Assembly: GCA_031763025.1 (NCBI GenBank)
Contig: JASSKH010000038.1
Coordinates: 3,389,001-3,453,000, forward strand
Origin: Macrocystis pyrifera
Taxonomy: Eukaryota; Sar; Phaeophyceae; Laminariales; Laminariaceae
Length of the DNA stretch: 64,000 nucleotides
Direction: 5' to 3'
Both the position numbers and the translations under genes were made by a program. The notes under the pieces are model-generated. The model ran no database searches and was not told the origin of the DNA. It saw nothing but the letters and a program-made list of their open reading frames with translations. This document shows positions 11,351 through 19,520 of the stretch, one piece after another; the stretch's first letter is position 1, and every line of letters starts with the position of its first letter.

Positions 11351-11734
11351 CTAGCAGGTGATGGTGGCCACGGTGGCGATGGCGGTAATCGTGGTGGTGG
11401 TGGTGGTGGTGGTGGTGGCACGAGGGGGACGGACGCGCCCTACAAAGCCGACGTGGGCCTCCTCGAGGCCCGGTTGGCAGCGGCGGGGCCAAGCCCTTCA
11501 CGCAGCTTCGCCGAAATAGAGGCGACGGCCGCCTGGCAGCAAAACTGTGAGGCGCGCACCCGCCGCCGCGATCTGCAGAACAACCACAACAGGATGGTGT
11601 TCTCAAGCACCAACGATACAATGGGAAAAATCAACAGCATGCCCGCCGAGGACCGGGAACGTTTCATCCACCGCCGGCAGGCTGAGGTGGACCGCATACT
11701 CCGCCGCCTTCAGGACATGCTTGGGGTCCTCAAC
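11351..11734 (+). CDS. Kinase gene N-terminal exon with poly-Gly and coiled-coil-like region, copy A
   Basis: A GTTCAG acceptor and AAC|GTGAGT donor bracket 128 codons in phase 0. The exon opens with a Gly-rich run encoded by GGT repeats, followed by an Arg/Glu-rich helical segment with regularly spaced Leu, Ile and Arg near its end. Copy B has one fewer glycine, an in-frame change. The reverse strand gives a poly-His open frame that is only a shadow. This region may act as a dimerisation helix. That is inference. Confidence 0.7.
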
Positions 11735-12337
11735 GTGAGTCATACCTATGTTTCGTACTCCAATACTTGCCATGTTGATATTGGTTGCGTGCACGAGATT
11801 CGTTCGCTGGACATGTATCAGGTGAAGAAGGTGGGAACGGCGTTGATTCTGCACCCCCCAATCCCTCACCAATGCCCCCATATTGTGCATTGTTCTGGCG
11901 GTTTTTGTTCCAACGTTTTTTCGTGTTTCTTATGGGATACCAAAGGGGTAGAGGGGATTTTGTAAAAAAAAACAAGAGGCGAGAAACTAATTTCCCGGGG
12001 ACAACCCAACGTTTTTACCACCGTTTCGGCCATTTGGTAGGGAGGAGAGGGGGGACAAAAAAATGGACAGCGGCGTTGACAGAGGGATACTACGGTGTGT
12101 TATTGGCACAGTGAATGTTGTTTTGGTATGAACATGACAAGTTACAGTCGGTCGAAGGAGTCGTTTTGACCGCTGTTTCGCTTTTATCTATACAGTATAA
12201 GCATTGTCATGTTTCTAATAGCACAGGGCTTGCCCCCTTCCCCTACCCCCTTCTTCGACACGTGCTTAGATCTGAAGCATTTACTCACCTCCCCGTCTCA
12301 CGGTGTCGATCCGAATGACTGTTATTTTAATCGCCAG

Positions 12338-12502
12338 GCCCGAGAGCATATTCTGAGTGAAGCCGTTGCAGAAGCCCGCGCCGACGTGCTGAGGTTGTGG
12401 CGCCTCTCCTTGGCTAGAGCGAGGGCCTTGGCTGTCGCTCTAGAAGACCATGCACTGATGAAACGGCCCAAAATGCAAATCAAGATGACAAACACACAAG
12501 AG
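12338..12502 (+). CDS. Kinase gene N-terminal helical exon, copy A
   Basis: A CGCCAG acceptor and GAG|GTATGC donor bracket 55 codons in phase 0. The peptide is an Ala/Leu/Arg-rich amphipathic helix (repeated ARA and LAL motifs) with a basic end. Copy B differs by one Ile to Val change. With the preceding exon it forms a long helical region ahead of the kinase domain. Confidence 0.7.
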
Positions 12503-13813
12503 GTATGCTTGCCGCATGCATGCACATGCACGTCACGGCTGTCTGTGTGATTGTTGGTGGTGTTGTTGGGCATGGTGAGGTTGTTATGTTAGTGTCTCAG
12601 CACAGTTAACAGTAAACTGCTGATAGGTGGAAACAAGTTTATTGTTGGGGTTGTTGAGGGGTGAATTGACTTTTTCCTGTGTCTTTTAAACCGGAGACGA
12701 TGACTGGTGGAACAAGCAATTTATTAAATTTTGTTCGACGAGAGACACGGTATCTACACACGAAGTACATACATATATGTATACGTGCGAGAGGGTAGCA
12801 GCGAGTCAAATGAATTTATTCATTCGTTCATTAATTAGTCAATTACTTGGGTATAATGTGAAATCATGTATCCCCACCTCCGAGGCGCCCACCCACACCC
12901 CATTTATTCTGTATACGATCGAGATAATAGTTCAATTCGTATTTTAAAACTACTACTGTGGAAGACATGTATACACGATAGTACGATACCAAATACCTGG
13001 TAAATACGACCAGGTAGATGAATTACTGTAGTTGATGGTTTTTTGTTTTTATTAGGAGACGATCAGCTCTGAGCCAACAAAAATGAGTTTTTTTTCCCCA
13101 ATAGTATACCAGGTAGACGTTTTTATCAAATTAATATACTGGTCTCATCTGTGAAGTACATATTGATGTCTAGTAGGGGAGGGTATCAGAGCGAGGCTGG
13201 AAAGAGCCTAACATCGAATGGAGAGTCGGGTAGGGGGGTATGGCACGAGCAAACAGCCATATGTCGGTTCGGTCTTGCCTCGTGGTCAAACCCGTGGACG
13301 TGAATAGTGGCCTGAAAATATGACAAAGGATCCCAGGCGGCGGCGGGGGGGGGACAGGGCGAGTTCTGTTTCTGAATTTTGCATGCGGCTGCTGGAAGTA
13401 ATAACATCCGCTTTTGTGCTGCCGCAACGGGGGCTGGATGCGTGCACCACCCGCTCGTCGTTTTGGTTGCTGCTGATCGCCTTTGAGCTGCGGCTATTGC
13501 TCTGCGTCGTGTATGGTAACACCCGCGAGCTGAATGGACGACGTCTCGCGCGTCGTTTCGTGTTGCCGGGTTCCACCTTTGATAGGTTCTGTGCTACGTG
13601 TTGCGCTGCCTCATTCACTGCCGTGGTAACCCGCGCTGAAGGAGCCACTGCCCCCTCTGCTGCCTCTCCCCTCCCATCACCCCCCTCTTCCTCCAAACCA
13701 CCCCGCCTCCCACCCCACCCTCCTAACCCCACATAACTCCCTTCCCCCCCCCCCCCCGCTCATACAACATCATCTCATCTCATCTCATCTACGCTCGGGT
13801 CCCCTCCGCGAAG
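12503..13813. other. Intron before the glycine-loop exon
   Basis: It contains AT-rich sequence, several TACCAGGTA-type motifs (12,993, 13,107), a pyrimidine-rich tract at 13,650-13,760 with a C run, and a CATCT tandem run just before the acceptor. No exon is supported. Confidence 0.55.
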
Positions 13814-14128
13814 CATGATGCACCCGCGGCGGTAGCAGTGGCTGCTGTAGAGGCAAGGCCTTCTCTGCCGCCCAACAGCCTCTACACCACAGTGGGGAAC
13901 TGGAAACGAGGGGAGATGTACAACGCCTTCGTGGATCGCGCGTGATCCTCGAACGGCACGGGCGAAACGGACGAAACGGAAGCCGAATTCATGGCGGGGC
14001 GCATGCTCTCGCATGACAAAATCTGGATGGTGGCAGCCAGGGAGCTGGGGGAGGGCGCCTTCGGCTCCGTTTCGGCGGTGGAGGTGCCGACTCTCGGAAT
14101 TGCACTCGCTGTAAAGAGCTTTACCGCG
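13814..14128 (+). pseudogene. Kinase glycine-loop exon with an in-frame TGA, copy A
   Basis: This 315-nt exon (phase 0 to 0; donor GTGAGA) encodes a linker and kinase subdomains I and II: GEGAFGSV, the ATP phosphate-binding loop, and LAVK with the invariant lysine. At 13,943-13,945 the frame has TGA where copy B has CGA (47,975-47,977), a C to T change at a CpG. This stops translation before the kinase domain unless it is read through or is an assembly error. Two other replacements (Lys/Glu, Ile/Thr) separate the copies. Confidence 0.85.
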
Positions 14129-14528
14129 GTGAGATTCTTGTTTCGTTAGGTTTGGCGTACTGTTTCTACCACTGGCATCAGTTCTTGTTTTTCTGTGGGC
14201 TATTATAGCTGTGAGTCGGTCCATTTTTATTTTTGTTTGATGATACGATGCTTGGCTTTTCACGCTGTGTGCTGCATCATATATGCGTGTGCCGTATGCA
14301 TTATTTTCGTTTGTTTTGTTTTTGTTGCCTCTTGCGGGTGTGCCCGCTCGCGGCCGCAGGCATTGTTTGCTTTCTTCCTTTGATTTTTTCTACCTTCCTT
14401 GTGTCTTCCCTGCCTTCCTAGCCGCCAACAGTTCACTTATCCCCCCCCCTTCCCTCTTTGGAGCTGTGCACCCTTACCCTTCTCCCCCTTGTATGTACCT
14501 GTGCGTGTGCTCATCCCAACCCCGGCAG

Positions 14529-14617
14529 CCAAAGAACGGAGAGGGTGATGGGCACGACGGCGCGAACGCGAGGACTGCCCGGATGACCTTTGTCACGGAA
14601 ATGTCTGTACATCTTCA
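14529..14617 (+). CDS. Kinase helix-C exon, copy A
   Basis: A CCCGGCAG acceptor is followed by 29 codons plus two bases and a CA|GTGAGG donor (phase 0 to 2). The segment TFVTEM places a glutamate where helix C should salt-bridge to the lysine of the previous exon (subdomain III). A Gly/Asp-rich insert precedes it. Copy B has Ala for Ser next to this glutamate. Confidence 0.8.
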
Positions 14618-15245
14618 GTGAGGACGTGTGCCGCGCTTTGTGTCTAATGTTTGTTTTCGGTTTGTAGCCCCGTCTCCCTTTGTACCAATCGCCGCAGCAT
14701 CGCCTGACTGACCACAAGGCAGCGATACAACAACACCAACTAACAAAATAAAAACAACTGTTTTTGTCGCACCGCTCGCGCCAAACCAGGTATAAACCAT
14801 CGTTGACTTCGCCTTGTCTGTGTTCCCTGGCCTGTCCGTCTTGAGGGCTTTACACCCACGTTCAGTCGCTGTATGCACGGCTGGTGTACTCGAATGTGTT
14901 GTGTTGTGCTGAATTGTGCTGTGCCTTGCTGTGCGGCGCTTGGTGTACGGCGGTATCGCAGCCTTGCTACCCTCCCCTCCCCCCCCGCCCCTATTCTCTC
15001 GAAGATGTTCACCCGACCCTGCTCACGCACGGATGTTCGCTCGCATCTATTCCCTAGTGCCCCGCCAATAAATTCCCTATTACTCAGCTGATAGAATTCG
15101 TATTGTCCAGCATGTAGTTCTCATTAACCCGCCAAGGTACTAGCTATTCCCCCGCATGTAATCCCTAGCATCACGCCAATAGATTCCCCGCTCACCCTCT
15201 GCTATCCCCTATTCCCCCGTACTTACATGTGTTTGCTTGTTTTAG

Positions 15246-15392
15246 GGTGCCGGCGCATCCGCATATTTGCGCCCCGGTCGCGATGGATGACAGGTCCCTC
15301 AGCCACATGAGGATCATTTTTGAGCTGGGAGAAAGTGACCTGGAGGATGCCGCTTGGGGTCTCACGTCAATGAGTCTGAGTGTTGTGTTGCG
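15246..15392 (+). CDS. Kinase N-lobe to hinge exon, copy A
   Basis: A GTTTTAG acceptor and a CG|GTGAGA donor bracket 147 nt (phase 2 to 2). It encodes strands 4 and 5: HPHICAPVAM, then RIIFELGESDLEDA, typical of the segment leading to the hinge and helix D. Four of five differences from copy B are synonymous. Confidence 0.85.
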
Positions 15393-15827
15393 GTGAGATT
15401 GAGTTCTACCTAAAGTCATCATTTTTCTGTCTTCCAGGAAGAAATGCCTCTTTCATCCTTTTGCCCAAACAAATGAGCCTGTCTGTCTGGCGGAGATATC
15501 CAGGCGGTTGTCGCCAGCTTTTATTCTCCCGGCCCATGCGTGCACTTTTCGAGTTGACACCGCGTATAGAGATTCAGAGTAAAATTAAACAAAAAAAACA
15601 GACCCGGGGCACCAATGATTTTTTACGAGGATGGTGAGTAGTTAAGGACGGTTCGTAAAACGAAACGATTTCGACCAAGTCCTTACATACAACTCGCTGG
15701 ACAGTTATTATGTGCGTTTTCTCCCCCGCCCGTTCCCGCTCTCCTTGTCTCACACATGTAATCCTCCTACAAGCGTTCCCCGTGTTTTGGTGATCACGTT
15801 TTCGTTTACCGCCACCAACCATTGCAG

Positions 15828-15942
15828 TTCCGTCGCCGAGGTCGCCACAGCTCTAGCGCACATGCACCAGTCTGATTTAGTCCATAATGAAGTCGGGCCG
15901 CCTTCGCATCATATGAAGGCGGCAAACGTCATTGTGGACTAG
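15828..15942 (+). pseudogene. Decoy catalytic-loop exon with in-frame stop (possible poison exon), copy A
   Basis: It has a good acceptor (CCATTGCAG), and its first base completes the split codon left by the exon at 15,246-15,392. It reads SVAEVATALAH and LVHNE, where the catalytic Asp is replaced by Glu, and ends with TAG after NVIVD. No clear donor is visible. Changes between copies A and B are replacements (Ala to Pro, His to Arg), as expected without selection. Confidence 0.75.
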
Positions 15943-15991
15943 GCCACACTGGTTCAGGTGCGCTAGAGCGGTGGCAACCTCGCCCACGAGA
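15877..15991 (-). pseudogene. Inverted decoy of the catalytic-loop exon, copy A
   Basis: Antisense copy with its own CTTTTGCAG acceptor reading toward lower coordinates. It keeps VGEVATALAH and LVHND, then departs from the kinase sequence at the palindrome centre and ends at TAA. No other exons are found on this strand, so it is not part of a second gene. Confidence 0.75.
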
Positions 15992-16104
15992 CTGCAAAAG
16001 TTGGTTGGTGGTAAACGGAAACGAAGGAACCTAAATACGAGAACGTTTCGGTGGGCGTCATGTGTAAGACAGGGAGGGCGGGAACGGGCGGGGGGAAGGG
16101 TTGT

Positions 16105-16260
16105 GCTCGATATCATGCATGGCCGTAGTCGCATGCATGACTATAGACCCTCGCATCCCTACAATGCCGGAACGGAGCACTCTGGTTTTCACTGGCGAGG
16201 CAGACATTGCTTGCACCAAGTGCGAAGCGCCGAGAGGTGTTCGGCGAGTGGCATGAAGGG
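16105..16260. repeat. Dispersed repeat, copy in intron A
   Basis: About 150 bp beginning GTGCTCGATATCATGCATGG, with CCTCGCATC and ACAATGCCGG motifs. It recurs at about 28,458-28,610 and at 50,146-50,300. It lies immediately beside the catalytic-loop palindrome. Confidence 0.75.
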
Positions 16261-16743
16261 TGACCTGCATCCTACTAAGAACCGCTTGTGAGGCGGACTT
16301 GCATATGAATGGCGGCTTCCACGAGTTAGTATATTTTCCGGTGTGACTTCTTCCAGAGATAGCAATGGGAGTACTATGTAACTGCCTCGCGGGTGTCCTA
16401 CCATAAACACTACGTGACACGATCATTCCCCATATGTGGGTCTCCAACCCGCACAGAATATCTAACTTGATCGCCAGCTGTGACCCGACCGCCAACAAAA
16501 ACAAACAATCGATACTCGTACCCTGGCTGTTTAGCTCACGTAGTGAGTGGCATGTTTTACAGTGTCGTTGCCAACGGACGCTAGCCCAACATATATACAA
16601 CATATAGGGGAGGGCCTAACGTAGAGTCAATATTTTTTATTTGCCCGCCCGTTCCCGCCCTCCCTATCGTATACATGAAATCCACCGCTACAATCTCGCG
16701 TTTCGGTTCCCTCGTCTCCGTTTACGGCCATCGACCTTTGCGG

Positions 16744-16892
16744 TCTCGTGGCCGAGGTCGCCATGGCTCTGGCGCATCTTCATAAATCTAGCCTTGTCCA
16801 TAACGATGTGAAGGCCGCTAACGTTCTTGTGTTCTCCGACGGGCCTGGCACGAGCCCAACAGCGAAGCTAACAGACTTTGGTCTAGCGGCTG
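16744..16892 (+). pseudogene. Kinase catalytic-loop/DFG exon with lost AG acceptor, copy A
   Basis: The 149-nt exon (phase 2 to 1) encodes VAEVAMALAHLH, the catalytic loop LVHNDVKAANVLV with catalytic Asp, Lys and Asn, and TDFGLA, the metal-binding motif. The residue before the catalytic Asp is Asn, so this is a non-RD kinase. The base pair before the exon is GG (16,742-16,743) where copy B has AG (50,805-50,806), so normal splicing should fail. All seven coding differences from copy B are synonymous. Donor GTGAGC is intact. Confidence 0.85.
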
Positions 16893-17451
16893 GTGAGCAA
16901 TCGATCTGTACTGTGGTGTGTGCTTTATGCCTTTGCTTTCTGGACGGGTTTTGTGCGGGGTACGAGAGGACGCGGGCGGGAGGCGGGGCGGGAGGGAGGG
17001 AAGGAAGGGAAGAGGGAAGGTGCAGGAGCGGTGTATGAGATATGAAGTGGCGTTCTTTCGTCCTATCGTCCTCGCTTGAATTTAAAGGTCGTCCCTAAGG
17101 TACGGAGAAATATGTTTTGATTATTTGTCTTGTTGCGATTTTGTGCTTTAGTACTGTCATTTGCTTGCTGCCCTTGACATTTCCGTGCATTCTCTGCTTG
17201 AACCATGACCTTCCTCGCTCCTCGTTGTTCTTCCGCCACAACCGCCGTTTTCTCTCGCCGGCACTACTACCGCTACCACTTGCACTGCCGCCACGGCTAC
17301 CACCATCGCCGCTATCACCGCCGCCACCACCTACCACCGCCACCGACGAATATGTCGGCCGCGGGTAACACGCGCGCCCCGCCACCCCCCCCCGTTTCTT
17401 ACCCGTCACCATCACTCCTCACCGACGCGACGTGCGAACAAAAAACAACAG

Positions 17452-17624
17452 CTGTAGGGGATATTCGGTACGGCCAGGGAACTCTCGGGAGCAAACCTCC
17501 GGAGGCCATGCAGGGCCGACTCGTGCCCTGCACTCCCGATCAAGACGCGTTCGGTCTTGGGCACCTGTTTTTGCTGGTGGTGTCTAAGCCTTCCGTCAAG
17601 CGCCATAACATGTTCGCCATCGAG
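17452..17624 (+). CDS. Kinase activation-segment and helix-F exon, copy A
   Basis: An ACAACAG acceptor supplies two bases that complete the split codon after DFGLAA. The exon then encodes RYGQGTLGSKPPEAM, where PPEA stands for the APE motif and GT for the P+1 loop, followed by DAFGLGHLFLLVVS, the helix-F Asp-x-x-x-Gly region. It ends in phase 0 at GAG|GTGGGT. All five differences from copy B are synonymous. Confidence 0.85.
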
Positions 17625-17792
17625 GTGGGTGGTGTGCTGGGTTGGCGTGAAACTGGTATTCATAGTCGACCGACGGGGACGAAGTGGGGGGTATGGTTAG
17701 TGTTAAAGGTGGGTTGAGAGAGCTGGGGCAAGGATAGCGAGTAAGCCGCCAGAGGCAACGTGGAACAGACGATGCGTGTCCTGTGTTCCGGA

Positions 17793-18012
17793 CTTCCAAG
17801 TTCACGCCAAGCCATCACATCACCCACCTTGCTCACGAACGTGTGGTGGCTCTTGAGTTGTTTCTTTGAGACGATAAGCAGGAGGAGAGTAAGCATCTCT
17901 TCGCCCTGAGGTATCTCCTGCTTGTACATTCTAAGAACGAATTAATGGGTCACGATATGGTTCTGGGCATGGTGGGTTGGGTGATGGTTTGGCGGGAACG
18001 TGAAAGTCACTC
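17793..18012. repeat. Palindrome made of two helix-F exon decoys, copy A
   Basis: Centred near 17,903. The minus-strand arm (exon part 17,828-17,905) reads LLLLIVSK with the following GTGGGTG donor and intron. The plus-strand arm (exon part 17,896-17,971) reads YLLLVHSK and also runs on to a GTGGGT donor and intron. Both match the end of the exon at 17,452-17,624. They are more diverged from each other (about 60-65% by eye) than the other two decoy pairs. Equivalent in B: 51,912-52,130. Confidence 0.75.
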
Positions 18013-18640
18013 CCCCGGGACGGGGCGGTGGGTGGGGGATGGTTGGGGGATGGTTCGAAGAACGGTCCCGTGCTTTGCGATAGAACAGGACGGAGGAGAG
18101 TTATCTGAGGACCGTGTGTAGCGAAAGAGGTCAGTATAACCACAAACACAGCATTTGTGTGGGGAACCCTCGGTAGGCAGACTTGGAGCTGACCTCCATA
18201 CCCTCCCCAACATTTTGATGTAATTACCGGCAGTCACCCTACCAATACAATACTGTAAGCTTGTTTGTCGTCACCTAAATTCTGTTGTCGGCGCAGCCTC
18301 AAAATATCCCCCCCCTCCCCCTGCCGCCGGCGACCCATTCCTTGTACCGCGTTGCTGACAACGCTAGGCTGCAATAACTGCGGAGGATAAGAGGGAACTG
18401 CAAACAAGAGGCGTTGCGGACCAGATGGTGTGCATGGTGAGTCAGTCCGTGTTGGTGCCAGATTGGCAGACACCCACCCCCTCTATTGCTCTACTGTGTA
18501 CTACTGTAGTACGTACGTAAACGCTGACACTCTGAACTCTCTCGTGACCGCAGCCCTTTTTTCGCTTTTCGTCGTCCCTCCCTTGGTTCTTTCATTCTTT
18601 CCGTTCGTAAATCCTTGACCTCAGCTTCGCCCTCAACCCT
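18013..18640. other. Intron sequence
   Basis: No exon is supported. It includes a run of C at about 18,308-18,325 and pyrimidine-rich stretches. Confidence 0.5.
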
Positions 18641-18785
18641 CACCTTGATATCAATCTTGACGCTGGGCTTGACCTTGGCATTGACGTTGACCTTGACATT
18701 GACGTTGACCTTGATATTGACCTTCATCTTGATATTGAAGTTGACGTTGAATTTGACCTTGACCGTGATCGTGACGTTGACCTTA
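18641..18785. repeat. TTGACN hexanucleotide satellite in the intron before the helix-G exon
   Basis: About 24 units of CTTGAC, ATTGAC or GTTGAC in a row. The open frames across it (alternating Leu-Thr on the plus strand, Val-Asn/Val-Lys on the minus strand) are artefacts of the repeat. Copy B (52,769-52,903) has lost units. Confidence 0.9.
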
Positions 18786-18840
18786 ATACAGTATCGAGCC
18801 TTTGCTTTCTCACCTGGTTCCCACCCGACGCCACGCGCAG

Positions 18841-18939
18841 GAGAATATTACCCACCGCAACATGACCGAACCTTCGTTCCGGCGTAAAGTCATCAACAAA
18901 GAGAACCTACGCCCCGAGCTTAGCGACGTGTTCCAAGAG
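18841..18939 (+). CDS. Kinase helix-G exon, copy A
   Basis: A GCGCAG acceptor and GAG|GTAAGT donor bracket 33 codons in phase 0. It encodes FRRKVINKENLRPEL, which is typical of the helix G to helix H linker of kinases (subdomain X). The single change from copy B seen in the exon is synonymous. Confidence 0.85.
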
Positions 18940-19520
18940 GTAAGTTTTTTTTTTGTGTTGCTGATAATATCGACCACGCTCTTACTGTACATACAAAAGG
19001 GCGGTGGACTATGAAACAACGTCGAGACTGGATCAGATATGCTGAAAATACACCAGCTGGCTGTACTTGCAAAAAATGGTTCAACAAACAATAGAAGTAT
19101 GTAGTTGCTTAAACAAGAAATCCCTGCCTCCCCGCCCCCATGCTGGCTAACTGTGTACGAACGAAGTCCCGTCTGTCCCCTTCATGGTTGCTGATATCAG
19201 ATGAGGTTTGTGCCCTACTCGGATGATCTGCGATGCAGTTACCGGAGTTGACCTTATCATACGATTTCCCCGAGTGATTTTAACGATCTGTCGTGTTCTT
19301 CCCACCGGTCGGCCTTTCCGTCCGAGAATCCACCCCTTCCCCCCGCCCCCCTCCATATCGCCCTCTCGTCTGACTGCTACCCTCTCCCTCTGCTTCGCCG
19401 CCGCTACCGCTCCTACGGCCTCCTCCGCCCCATGTCCTGTTCGCACCCGTATTTTGGCCCCGCCCCTACCCCCTCCCCGTTCTCCATGCCTCGTAAAAAT
19501 ACTTACCGCATCTTTTGTAG

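Larger units (their letters stand above)
15721..16100. repeat. 380-bp palindrome made of two catalytic-loop exon decoys, copy A
   Basis: Left and right arms meet near 15,910 at GCCGCCTTC...GAAGGCGGC. Each arm contains about 105 bp of the intron upstream of the true exon at 16,744, a CAG acceptor and a 115-nt exon copy. The plus-strand copy is 15,828-15,942 and the minus-strand copy is 15,877-15,991, so they overlap by 66 bp on opposite strands. Both keep VAEVATALAH or a close variant and LVHN, then run across the junction to a stop (TAG or TAA). The equivalent in B is 49,768-50,140. Confidence 0.88.

Noticed and set aside
11124-11621. 165-codon minus-strand frame with poly-His
   Set aside because: Shadow of the plus-strand exon at 11,351-11,734, whose GGT run reads as His on the other strand. 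The plus frame has splice sites and in-phase neighbours.
18491-18887. Frames encoding alternating Leu-Thr or Val-Asn/Lys
   Set aside because: Produced by the TTGACN hexanucleotide repeat inside an intron that has good splice sites.
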